Below, one piece after another: positions 1 through 9,985 of a stretch of 64,000 nucleotides of DNA. Made by a program: the position numbers and the translations under genes. Each line of letters begins with the position of its first letter. Position 1 is the first letter of the stretch. Source of the stretch: Litsea cubeba (Eukaryota > Streptophyta > Magnoliopsida > Laurales > Lauraceae); contig CM022946.1 in NCBI GenBank assembly GCA_012931725.1, positions 56,132,164-56,196,163 on the forward strand, read 5' to 3'. A model generated the notes under the pieces. It did no database searches, had not been told where the DNA came from, and was given only the letters and a program-made list of their open reading frames with translations.

Positions 1-488
1 TGTGGCAGAAATTGGAGGAAAAGTATATGACCAAGAGCTTGTAGAATTGGATCTATTTGAAGAAGAAACTTTTCCGCTTCGAGTATCGTCAAGGTATTTC
101 TATGACTGAACATCTCGATGATTTTAATAAGATTATTACTGATTTGATGAACATTGATGTGAAAATTGATGATGAGGATGACGCATTACTTCTTCTGACT
201 TCACTTCTCGATAGTTATGATCATTTTACTCACACTTTGATGAATGGGAAGACTGAGGTTAAATATGATGCTGTATCTGTTGCTTTGATGAATAATGAAT
301 ATCGGAAGAAGGACAAACAGGCCCACAGGGATTCATCGTCTGATGCATTGACAGTAAGAGGCAGATCAGATGATAAGACATCTGGTAGTAAGTCTCGTTC
401 TAAATCGAGAGGAAAATCAAAACCACCTATAAAAGATGAATGTGCCTTTTGTCACAAAAGGGGGCATTAGAAAAAGGATTGTCCAAAG
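1..488 (+). pseudogene. copia gag, C-terminal part with zinc knuckle
   Basis: Encodes the C-terminal half of copia GAG: a helical region from about 57 (FRFEYRQG, then HLDDFNKIITDL and ALLLLTSLLDSYDHF), then a basic Ser/Arg/Lys-rich stretch (about 385-425) and a CCHC knuckle, CAFCHKRGH followed by KKDC. The Trp codon inside the knuckle is TAG at 468-470, and an earlier in-frame TAG lies near 41-43. Both fit C-to-T decay on one strand. The continuous open part is 57-470. GAG would form the cytoplasmic particle and bind genomic RNA, but this copy cannot make a full product. Confidence 0.85.
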
Positions 489-947
489 TTGAAAAACAAG
501 GATAAAGATAAATCTGATGCAAACATTGGACACAATGGGGATGATGATTCTGAATTTAATTTGACTGTTTCTTCATTGGTATGCCATTCTGATGAGTGGA
601 TTTTAGACTCGGGTTGTACCTATCATATGTGTCCCAATAGGGAATGGTTTTCCAGCTTTCAAGAGTTGGATTGTGGAATAGTTTTGATGGGCAATGATAG
701 TTCCTGCAAAACAAAAGGGATAGGAAAAATCCATTTAAAGATGCATGATGGAGCAATTAGGATTTTGACAGACGTTCGGTATGTACCGGATTTGAAGAAA
801 ATCTCATCTCATTGGGTGCTTTAGACTCCGAAGATTTCAAGATTACCATGGAATGTAGAGCTCTAAAAGTTATTTACGGTGCACTTGTGTTGATGAAGGG
901 TGTCCGAAGAGGTAATCTTTATTTCTTGCAAGGGAGTACAGTTGTAG
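489..947 (+). pseudogene. copia aspartic protease and start of the pre-integrase region
   Basis: The protease active site is present as WILDSGCTYHMCP (about 598-636), with the catalytic Asp in DSG, followed by the usual flap-side pattern ending in VRYVPDLKK. Near 800 the frame slips: the expected continuation (ISLGALDSEDFK) is read one frame over, which suggests a single-base deletion around 797-803. The reading then continues to LYFLQGSTV at about 918-944, where solo LTR-A interrupts it. The polyprotein would be cleaved by this enzyme in an active element. Here it is broken. Confidence 0.85.
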
Positions 948-952
948 GTGGA

Positions 953-3524
953 TGTTGACACCAAAAATGTCACTTTGCCTCTTCAAGATCCAAAGAGCTA
1001 CATGAAGTCGCAACCTGCCATAAATAGGCAATGCTACTTCCAAAAAAGCAAATCTTGTCAGAATCAAACAAAAACTGCAAGATCCTTCAAGACAGCCAAA
1101 AGAGGAGTACACAAGAAGTTTCGGGCCATTTCAAAAACATTTGGCCTAACTTCGCTTCTCCGGTAGCTGAAAAGGAGCTCCCGGCGGCGAAAGCATCGGA
1201 GACACCAAATCTTCGATCAGAGCCGATGGATGGCCTCCAAATACATCCAAAAGGCTCCACGTCAAGTTCCGAGTCAAACCGGCAACGTTTGACCATACAT
1301 CAACCCTCGAACAGCTAAATCAAGCCTCTCGGCGGCGAGAACCACCAAGACCATCACTCATAAGATAGAGCACATGGACGGCTTCAAAATGCTTATAAAG
1401 GGCTACACGTCAAATTTCAGGTCATTTCGACAACATTTGACCATAGTTTGACACTCGGAAGCCAAATCAGGCCTCTCGGCGGCAAAGCTCTCCGGGACTA
1501 TGGTTTCCAAGACAGAGCCTATGGATCATCTTAAAATGACTCCAATAGGTTACTTGTCAAATTTCAAGTCAATCGGACATCGGTTGACCGCACATCAAAC
1601 CGCGACATCTTCATCGCGACAAAAGCGAGTCTACTGGTGATAGGACCCCAAACGGCTTCAAAACTCAAACAAAAGCCTATGGTTGGTCTTATTTATTGCT
1701 CAGGAGGCTTCACACCAAATTTCAGGTCATTCCGACATCGTTTGACCCAGTTTCAGCTTCTGACGGAAAATCGGCAGCTCTGTGCGACAAAGTCTTCGGC
1801 TTTCTCAGGAAATTGGAAACTTTGCAAAATAAAATGCAAGGATTCTCATCAGGTTTCCTACAGGGAAATCAGGCAAAAAATGGTCAAAATTTCAAGGAAA
1901 AATACAGAAGAAAAAAGAATTGAAAAACAGCAAAAACGGACACAAAACGGGACAAAAAGGGGGAAAACCCCTCCAGGGTCGCAGGCCCCTGCGACCCCGG
2001 AGCCCGGGATCGCCGGGAAGGCCCCGGAAACCCCGGTTTTCGCCGTTTTTTCGCGATTCGAAGCATCTAGGCTCTGGTAGTTTCCAAAACTCATACTTTT
2101 GAGACACCAAATCCTCTGACATCCGTCAAAAACACGGGTCAATCATCGAAAGTATCGAAAACAACAGTGATCGCCACCCGATCAACCAAAAAAAAGTGTG
2201 CTTTCTACCCGACCGATCGAGAAATCGACAGGACAGATGGCACCGACCCGCTGTTGGCAACAAACACCTGAAGTCACATGGTCATCCGATGTCGATCTAC
2301 ATGAAGATCCATCGATGATCATTGCCAGAAGAATCCCAAAAGACGCGGCACGGCCCGCGACTCTTCAACTGCTCGGCGACCACTTAATGCGATTAATTGA
2401 CTAGCTTTATTACAGTCATTAATCCATTTCTTTGGATAGACCAATCAGAAGCAAGCATCCGGGAGTTACAAGTCAAGAGATTCATGGCATTTAACCCATG
2501 AAACTCCTCCCATCATGGCGATTAAAGGCGATTAAATGCCCTCAATCTCCTCCGGCCAATCAGAAGCCAAGAAAAAGGAGTTACAAAATAAAGATTTAAA
2601 TCCTGTAACTCCTCCCATTATGCGGCTTAATGACAATAAAAGCCCATAAACCCTCCTAAATGGCTACCTAAAAGCCTATAAATAGGAGAGCTCTCCAAAA
2701 AGAAAGGACGGGAAAAAAACAACACAGAGACACAGACAAAGCACAGAAATTCAGAGAAGGAAAAGAGAGAAAACTCTGCGGAAATCCTACACCGACCACC
2801 GCTACAAGGTGACAAAAGTCCCTTAGGGGTACCCCCCCCCCCCCAAGGTCCTTGCCTTCTCCTTCTGCCTCTAATGGCTTAGATGTGGCTTTTCAGCCCG
2901 TCTACTCGGTTTTTTATTGGACATAGGACCTCCTTTTGGTCTTTGTCCTTTAAAAACCTGAGGTTATAGCCAAGCCAAGCGAATCAATAGCATCCTCTGT
3001 TCTCATCTGCATGGATGATGGCGAAGCCTACATATGGCTTGCGACCGTCAATCTGAACGGGTCTCCCACAATCTCCTGAGAAGTTAGATCCTCCTTTTCT
3101 TGCTTTTCATTGTAGTTTGTATTTTTTCAAAAGAGACAAAAATCACAATTCTTGTCTTTCATTATTGATAAGGATTGTAAATCGGCTATAAACGCCAAAA
3201 TTGGCTATAAACGCCAGAAATCGGCTATAAACGCCAAAATCGGCTATAAATGCCAAAAAATCACCTTTCACGGCAAACCAAGAAAATGTCTCTTTTCTTA
3301 AATATATGTGCAATGGAAAACTTGAAAGAAGTTGATTTCTTTTTTACTTGCGAAGGTTGATCTCCGGATCACCACTTGCAATTCCAAGTAAAATAGAAAA
3401 TCTGGCACACCCACACAAAAGAAATATTGATGCACGCCCTTGCCCCCGGTTACGAAAGGGTCGGACCCAACGGACTCCCACGTCCGCCGACCTCGATAGG
3501 ACCAGGCAGGAGCGCGGTCCATCA
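953..3524 (+). mobile_element. solo LTR-A (2,572 bp) inserted in the copia element, duplication GTGGA
   Basis: Begins TGTTGACACC and ends GGTCCATCA, so it has TG...CA ends. GTGGA occurs immediately before (948-952) and after (3525-3529), and removing the insert plus one GTGGA rejoins the copia reading frame. Inside: at least four diverged units of about 150 bp (1115-1760) marked by GTCAAATTTCAGGTCA-like sequence; a perfect GC-rich hairpin at 1976-1997; a TATA box (TATAAATA, 2677-2684) that would start R; a C-run near 2830; and four copies of a unit containing CGGCTATAAACGCC at 3181-3258. No gag or pol lies inside. Three related copies occur at 25786, 26009 and 57893. The family is unassigned; long LTRs suggest Ty3/gypsy, which is inference. 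Confidence 0.9.
2677..2684 (+). promoter_or_regulatory. TATA box of solo LTR-A
   Basis: TATAAATA in the context GCCTATAAATAGGAGAG, repeated at the same place in the other copies (for example 59608-59615 in LTR-D). Expected transcription start about 25-30 bp downstream, making U3 about 1.75 kb long. It supports the reading that these 2.5 kb units are LTRs. Confidence 0.65.
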
Positions 3525-3529
3525 GTGGA

Positions 3530-4579
3530 GCAGCAACAGTATCTGATAGCTCGAATGAGACTATTACAGACACTACCAGATTGTGGCACATGCGTCTAGG
3601 GCATGCTGGGGAGAGAGCATTGCAGGGTTTGGTTAAGCAATGCTTGTTGCAAGGTGCAAAGACCTGCAAGTTGGGATTTTGTGAAAATTGTGTTTTTGGC
3701 AAGCAGACGAGAGTGAAGTTTGGCACCGTGATCCATCGTACTCAAGGGACACTAGACTATGTTCATTCGGATGTATGGGTTCCTACCAAGGTGGTATCTT
3801 TGGGAGGTATGCACTACTTTGTTACATTCGTTGATGACTTCTCTAGGAGAGTATGGGTGTACACCTTGAAGTACAGGGATGAAGTCTTGAATGTGTTCTT
3901 GAAGTGGAAGAAAATGATTGAAACACAGACTGGCAGAAAGACCAAAAGGCTCAGGTCAGATAATGGTGGATAGTACAAGTCTGATTCGTTCTTGAAAGTA
4001 TATCAGGATAAGGGGATCGTGAGGCATTTCACAGTTAGTGGGACTCCGCAATAGAATGGGGTGGCAAAACGCATGAACCGCACAATATTGGAGAAAGTTC
4101 GGTGTATGTTGTCTAATTCTGGATTAGGCAAAGCGTTTTGGGATGAGGCGGTTGCTTATGCATGTCATCTCATCAATAGGTTACCTTCTGCTGCGATCGA
4201 GGGTAAAACACCCATTAAGGTATGGTCTGGCAAACCCGTTACTGATTATGATAAATTGCATATATTTGGTTGTCCTGTTTATTTCCATGTCACAGAGAGT
4301 AAGTTGGATCCAATGGCCAAGAAAGCTATATTCTTGGGTTTTAGCAGTGGTGTGAAAGGATACCGGCTATGGTGTCCAGCTTCAAAGAAACTTGTTCTGA
4401 GTAGAGATGTGACTTTTGATGAAGCTGCCATGTGGAAACAGAACAAGCAAAATGACACTCAGGAGGAGACAAGGCTAGTGGTAAATCGAAGCAGTTGGAG
4501 TTTGATGTCATCCAAGTTAAGCCAGAGGGTGGTTATACAGATGAGGAGACTCCAGTTGATGTCATCCCAATTGAGTTAA
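3530..4579 (+). pseudogene. copia pre-integrase and integrase, inactivated
   Basis: Resumes the copia frame after LTR-A. The zinc-binding pre-integrase region (LWHMRLGHAGERAL, then CENCVFGK) is followed by the catalytic core: DYVHSDVW and FVDDFSRR near 3757-3850, then SDNGG near 3957-3971. TAG follows at 3971-3973 where Glu is expected, and a second TAG lies at 4051-4053 where Gln is expected in the PQ-NGVA motif. In the same motif the catalytic Glu of DD35E is Lys (GVAKRMNRT). The C-terminal part (4061-4579) keeps the FGCPVYFHV and FLGFSSGVKGYR motifs typical of copia. Integrase would join cDNA to host DNA; this copy lacks the catalytic Glu. Confidence 0.9.
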
Positions 4580-4937
4580 AGGGTAATGATACAGATGAGG
4601 AGGAGACTCTAGCTCAAGGAGCAAGTAGATTCTATTGCAGTCAGTAGACCAAAAAGGAATATTCAAAAACCTCAACGGTTCACAGACATGGTGGCATATG
4701 CACTTCCGATGGTTGAAGAATCTATTCCTACCACCTACAAAGAAGCAAATAGGCATTTGGAAAATGTAGATATGCTGACTAAGGTGGTGAATAGGGTCAA
4801 GTTTAAAGACTTGATCAACATTCTGCGATTTTGAGCACCTTTGGGTGTATGGCACCTACGAGCGCATTTGGAGGCGTGTGATTGCATGCCAAGGTGGAAA
4901 ATGTTTGTGACCTGCAAATCTCGCCAAGGTGGAGATT
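4580..4937 (+). pseudogene. copia pol remnant across an RT/RNase H deletion, with polypurine tract
   Basis: The linker before reverse transcriptase is recognisable (RPKRNIQKPQRF, 4646-4681, and TYKEAN, 4734-4751). The next readable piece (ENVDMLTKVV, from about 4762) belongs to the extreme C-terminus after RNase H. Roughly 1.5-2 kb of coding sequence is therefore missing between about 4750 and 4760. The short tail ends at TGA, 4831-4833. The sequence AAGGTGGAGATT just before 4938 is the polypurine tract that would prime plus-strand synthesis. Confidence 0.75.
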
Positions 4938-5205
4938 TGTTAGGTTTGGGTTTTGGCTCGTTTTATAGGCCCAACTCATTTATATTAGGATTGAGGGGTA
5001 ATTTGGTCTTTGTTAAAACTACGTATTATCTCTTTTGGTTGTAATCCTAATGTTGGGAAAAACTCTGATTAGTGAAGAAGAAGAAGACGAGCTTTGTCCG
5101 TGGACGTAGGTGTGAAATCACCGAACCACGTAAATATATGTTCCTTTTGTATGGCTTGATTTGTTTGCTTGTTGATCGCACGCTTCCGCACACACGATCA
5201 CAACA
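4938..5205 (+). repeat. 3' LTR of the copia element (about 268 bp)
   Basis: Starts TGTTAGG directly after the purine tract and ends near 5205 in ACAACA, giving TG...CA ends and a length typical of short Tork LTRs. The exact right end is uncertain by a few bases (ACAACACA). Confidence 0.65.
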
Positions 5206-5571
5206 CAGGCAACCTTGTCTCACTTGCCTCGTTGGATGATGACCCTTATCCGGAGATCGGCCAACGGTGTCGCTGACCTTCTTGCTAAAATAGGCCCTCC
5301 GATGGAAATCTTGTTTTCTGATTCCTTACCTATGCACATATGGAGTGTTTACTACTTGATCAATCCATGCAGGAAGGAGTAATTCAGCCCACTCTCAGGA
5401 GGAACAACTTTTGGATCAACATGAAGAATGAAGATGTCGTTTTGTCTTTAATTTGGTTCTTTTGGGTTCTCTGCTCAATGTATTTTGGCTCCACTTTCTG
5501 TCCGTCCCTTGTCTGTTTCCTTTTGTAATGTTCCTGGTTTTAATATAATCCTCTTTTCCAGAAAAAAAAAC
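5206..5571 (+). mobile_element. LINE 3' remnant with RNase H-like tail and poly(A)
   Basis: A reading frame at 5251-5382 gives RSANGVADLLAKIG. This resembles the last conserved block of the RNase H-like domain found at the C-terminus of plant L1-type LINE ORF2, where 'ANxVADxLAK' is usual. It ends at TAA (5380-5382). The following untranslated region ends TTTAATATAATCCTCTTTT and then an A-run at about 5562-5570, which fits a plant LINE 3' end. The 5' part is missing because the copia LTR abuts it, so copia probably inserted into this LINE or beside it. Residual fragment only. Confidence 0.6.
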
Positions 5572-5764
5572 TAACTTCTAGTTAATATAAGTTTATTGCA
5601 CTTTTTTTTACTTTTAAATAAATTTTGATGAATAAAATATTAAGAAACCCTTAGTATGTGAGATAAGGCTTTGAAAATGATGACGATAAAATAAAGTCTT
5701 AACAACAAATAATATATACTTATTTTCTTCCTAATAATATTTCAAGAATAGTTTCAAATTCAAT
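5572..5764. other. AT-rich intergenic DNA, nothing recognised
   Basis: About 190 bp between the LINE tail and the left end of CACTA-1. No ORF, repeat or motif that I can support. Confidence 0.5.
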
Positions 5765-5767
5765 ATA

Positions 5768-6465
5768 CACTACAAGAATCTGAACTTTTGGCGACGAAAC
5801 TCTTCGTCGCCAAAAGTCACATTTTTATCTGCAAAAAGTTGTCAGCAAAACATTTTCTCGACAAAATTATTTTTCGTCAGTAAAAAAGTATATTTTCCCC
5901 GACGATTATTTGACTTTTGGCGAAGTTTATTTTCGTCGGCAAAAGAATTTTAGTTTTTTTTTTATTTTTCCTTTTTACTTTTGGCGACGTTTTTTTCGTC
6001 AGCAAAAGAATTTTATTTTATTTTTTATTTTTCCTTTTTACTTTTGGCGAATTTTTTTTTCATCGGCAAAAGAATTTTATTTTTTTTAATTTCTCCTTTT
6101 TACTTTTGCCGACGTTTTTTTTCCGTCGGCAAAAGAAATTTTTTTTTTATTTTTCCTTTTTAACTTTTTGCGATGTTTGTTTTTCGTCGGCAAAAGAATT
6201 TTTTTTTTTAATTTTCCTTTTTTACTTTTGGCGACGTTTTTTTTTCATCGGTAAAAGAATTTTATATTTTTTAATTTTTCCTTTTTACTTTTAACGACAT
6301 TTGTTTTTCGTCGGTAAAAGAAATTTATTTTTTTTAAGAAATTTATTTTTTTTTAATTTTTCCTTTTTACTTTTGGAGACGTCTTTTTTTTTTCGTCGCA
6401 AAAGAATATTATTTTTTCCTTTTTACTTTTGCCGACGTTTTTAAAAACGTCGGTAAAGGTCTTTT
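5768..6465. repeat. CACTA-1 left terminus and subterminal repeats
   Basis: About ten imperfect units pair ACTTTTGGCGACG with CGTCGGCAAAAG across a T-rich spacer, so each unit can fold back on itself. In CACTA elements such subterminal repeats are where the transposase binds. The poly-Phe ORFs over 5917-6294 come from the T-runs and are not genes. Confidence 0.75.
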
Positions 6466-6889
6466 TTTTTTAATATTATATTTGTTTTTCCATTATTATT
6501 TTCCTGTAAACCTGTTTATACACCTGTATCATAAATAAACCTGTTCATACACCTATATTCAACATAAAAAAAATGTAATGAAACAAAAGTTACTAAATAA
6601 ATAAACAACCATCTCCATTTTTCACTAAATCATTCATCTCATTAAACAAATATTACAATCAATAATGGTACAGTCTCATATAAATGTCCAATATACATAT
6701 ATATACAAATAAACCGAAATGAAGTCCAACACCCCCACAAGTCTGCAACCGACCCCAAAGCATCCATCAATCTGCAATGACAAAAACAACATTAAAATCT
6801 TTTCAATGAATTAAGTTATAAATGAAACATAAACATGTATATATATATAAAACTTTTCTTATGTTTTTCTGCAGACTTTTTTTCAGCTT
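6466..6889. other. AT-rich spacer inside CACTA-1
   Basis: Contains a short local duplication (AAACCTGTTTATACACCTGTA followed by a near copy at about 6509-6555) and a TATATATA run near 6838. No coding signal was seen. Confidence 0.5.
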
Positions 6890-9440
6890 AAGTGTTGACA
6901 AACAGGCGGCTTTTGCATCTAATTTGTTAACCAGAAGTCCAATTCACTAACCGTCAATTCCAACAAGTTACATTCGCATTGAACAAAGTACACGTGCTGA
7001 TTTCTGGACTGTTCGATGGCCGTTTCCCGTTTTAGACCTACGACGGCCTACTTTCGAGACTAATTGTTCAAAATTAAACGTTTTTAGGCTAATTCTCTAA
7101 CCGTGAGTCCTATTTGCGAACCGTCAGTTCCTACAAGTTACTCCACCCTCGAGCGAAGTGTTCGAACCGATTTTCGATTTTTCCCGCTGCCATTTCCCAT
7201 TCCGGGCCCCGGCGGGCAGTTTTCAAACATAAGTGTTGGAAAATCCCATGTTTCGGTCGTAATTCTCTAACAGGGAGTCCTATTTGCGAATTGTCAGTTC
7301 CTACACGTTACTCTACCCTCGAGTGAAGTGATCGTACTGGTTTTCAATTTTTCCCGTAGCCGTTTCACGTTTCGGGCCCCCGGCGCGCCGTTTTCGAACC
7401 TAAGTGTTAGAAAATCCTATGTTTCGCTCGTAATTCTCTAACCGGGATTCCAATTTGCAAACCGTCAGTTCCTACAAGTTACTCTATCCTCAAGCGAAGT
7501 TTTCGTGCCGGTTTCCAAATTTTTCGACGGCCGTTTCCCATTCCGGACCCCCGGCGGGCCATTTTCCAGTCTTAAGTGTTGGAAAATCCTATGTTTCACT
7601 CGTAATTCTCTAACCGGGAGTCCTAATTGCGAACTGTCAGTTCCTACAACTTACTCTACCCTCGAGCGAAGTGCTCGTGCCAGTTTCCAATTTTTCACGT
7701 GGCCGTTTCCCGTTCTGGGCCCCCGCCAAGCGCTTTTTAAGCTTAAGTGTTGGAAAATCCTATGTTTCGCTCGTAATTCTCTAACCGGGAGTCCTATTTG
7801 CGAACCGTCAATTCCTACAAATTACTCTACCCTCGAACGAACTGCTCGTGCCGGATTCCAAATTTTCCGATGGCCGTTTCCCTTTTCGCACCTCCGGCGG
7901 GCCGTTTTCGAACCTTAAGTGTTGGAAAATCCTATGCTTCTCTCGTAATTTTCTAACCGAGAGTCCTAATTGAGAACTGTCAGTTCCTACAAGTTACTCT
8001 ACCCTCGAGCGAAGTGCTCGTGCCAGTTTTTGATTTTTCCCATGGCCGTTTCTCATTTCGGGCCCCCGGCAGGCCATTTTTTAGCCTAAGTGTTGGAAAA
8101 TCCTATGTTTCACTCGTAATTATCTAACCGGGAGTCTTATTTGTAAACCGTCAGTTTCTACAAGTTACTCTACCCTCGAGCGAAGTGCTCATGTCGGTTT
8201 CCAAATTTTGCGGCGGCTGTTTTCCGTTCCGGACCCCCGGCGGGCCGTTTTCGAGCCTTAAGTGTTGGAAAATCCTATGTTTCTCTCGTAATTCTCTAAC
8301 CGGGAGTCATATTTGAAACCATCAGTTTCTACCAGTTACTCTACCCTCAAGGGAAGTGCTCGTGCCGGTTTTCGATTTTTCTGGGGGCTGTTTCCCATTC
8401 TGGACTCCCGGCAGGCCATTTTCAAACCTAAGTGCTGGAAAATCTCATGTTTCGCTTGTAATTCTTTAATCGGGAGTTCTATTTGCGAACCATCAGTTCC
8501 TACAAGTTACTCTACCATCGAGCAAAGTGCTCGTGCCGGTTTATAATTTTTTCGACGGTTGTTTCCCGTTCCGAACCCCCGGCAGGCCGTTTTCGAGCCT
8601 TTAAGTGTAGGAAAATCCTATGTTTCGCTCGTAATTCTCTAACCGGGAGTCCTATTTGCGAACCGTCAGTTCCTACAAGTTACTCTACCCTCGAACGAAG
8701 TGCTCGTGCTGGATTCCAAATTTCACGATGGTCGTTTCCCGTTTCGCACCTCCGGCGGGCCGTTTTCGAACCTAAGTGTTGGGAAATCCTATGTTTCTCT
8801 AGTAATTCTCTAACCGGGAGTCCTAATTGTGAACTGTCAGTTCCTACAAGTTACTCTACCCTCGTGCCGATTTTTGATTTTTTCCATGGCCGTTTCTCGT
8901 TCCGAGCCCCCGGCAGGGCGTTTTTTAGCCTAAGTGTTGGAAAATCCTATGTTTCACTTGTAATTGTCTAACAGGGAGTCTTATTTGCGAACCATCAATT
9001 TCTACAAGTTACTCTACCCTCGAGCGAAGTGCTCGTGTCGGTTTCCAAATTTTGCAGCAGCCGTTTCCCGTTCTGGACCCCCGGCGGGCCGTTTTCGAGC
9101 CTTAAGTGTTGGAAAATCCTATGTTTCTCTCGTAATTCTCTAACCGGGAGTCTTATTTGTGAACCATCAGTTTCTACAAGTTACTCCACCCTCAAGGGAA
9201 GTGCTCGTGCCGGTTTCTGATTTTTTCAGGGGCTGTTTCCCATTCCGGACCCCCGGCAGGCCGTTTTCGAACCTAAGTGCTGGAAAATCTCATGTTTCGT
9301 TTGTAATTCTCTAACCGGGAGTCCTATTTGCGAACCGTCAGTTCCTACAAGTTACTCTACCCTCGAGCGAAGTGCTCGTGCCGGTTTCCAATTTTTCCGA
9401 TGGTTGTTTTCTGTTACAAACCCCCGGCGGGCCGTTTTGT
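6890..9440. repeat. satellite-like tandem array, about 170-bp monomer, about 15 copies, with a 5-mer higher-order repeat
   Basis: Each monomer carries CTCTAACCGGGAGTCCTATT, CCTACAAGTTACTCTACCC, CTCGAGCGAAGTGCTCGTGCC, a GGCGGGCCGTTTTCGA segment and AAGTGTTGGAAAATCCTATG. Monomer starts fall near 7097, 7268, 7438, 7610, 7781, 7953, 8126, 8296, 8468, 8640, 8811, 8970, 9140 and 9314. The first copies (from 6890) are most diverged. The block 7781-8639 (five monomers, about 857 bp) is repeated in the same order from 8640. The shift drops to about 844 bp after a 13-bp loss near 8864. Two monomers in inverted orientation lie at 32900-33265. The period is not a multiple of three, so overlapping ORFs are not genes. 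Confidence 0.9.
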
Positions 9441-9632
9441 TGGTTTTGATGTTCACACATTAATGAGAGAGAAAGTCCAAACATTCTTAGTTAACTTAAA
9501 AATTATCACAAACATGAAAACGATCCAGCCCGTAGATCATGATGCATGCAAGGGGATAAGCTCAACTAATCCCTGGTGGGATTAACAGTGTTACAACAAA
9601 TGTGTTTCATGTTTTAGTTGAATGCTTAGGAT
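9441..9632. other. CACTA-1 interior left of CACTA-2
   Basis: Non-repetitive sequence after the array. GAT at 9630-9632 is the target copy for CACTA-2. No gene recognised. Confidence 0.5.
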
Positions 9633-9649
9633 CACTACTAAAAAAAAGG

Positions 9650-9985
9650 GGTTTTTATATCGGCTAAAAACCGATATAAAAGACCTATTATATCAGTTTT
9701 TCAGTAAACTTCAAACCGATAAAAGTACCCCCGATATAATAAACAACTATAACCGATATAATATGTGTATTATTTCATATCGGTTTTTGGACAAATATTA
9801 CAACTATAACTGATGTGTTTTGAACCTGAAATTATAGCATATATTACTGTAAAACCGATATAAAAAAGAGTGAAACCGATATATAAATTATTTATAATAT
9901 GGTTATAAAGGGCTTTGTTATATTGGTGTTTTGGGAAATTGTATTGTATCATTTGTTCTGTAACCGATATAATATTATATATGCA
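9650..9985. repeat. CACTA-2 left subterminal repeats (ATATCGGTTTTT)
   Basis: At least eight occurrences of ACCGATATAA or its complement in both orientations. The same motif recurs at the far end of CACTA-2, which ties the two ends together. Confidence 0.75.

Larger units (their letters stand above)
1..5205 (+). mobile_element. Ty1/copia (Tork-like) retrotransposon, 5'-truncated by the window edge, decayed
   Basis: Order seen: gag with zinc knuckle, protease, GAG-pre-integrase, integrase, a short remnant of the pol C-terminus, polypurine tract, 3' LTR. This is copia order. The pre-integrase motif LWHMRLGHAGERAL and the linker FGKQTRVKF fit the Tork/Tnt1 group as I know it. The element is split at 948-952 by solo LTR-A. 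Almost the whole reverse transcriptase and RNase H region is absent. Several in-frame TAG codons replace Trp, Gln or Glu codons, so the copy is dead. The 5' LTR lies outside the window, so its target duplication cannot be checked. Confidence 0.9.

Noticed and set aside
5917..6294. Phe-rich ORFs
   Set aside because: Produced by T-runs in the CACTA-1 subterminal repeats.
6890..9440. CRISPR-like regular repeats
   Set aside because: Monomers of about 170 bp are contiguous, with no unique spacers and no cas genes; this is a plant tandem repeat.
7114..9585. Series of ORFs sharing 'STLERSARAGF'-like text
   Set aside because: They are translations of the 170-bp tandem array, whose period is not a multiple of three.
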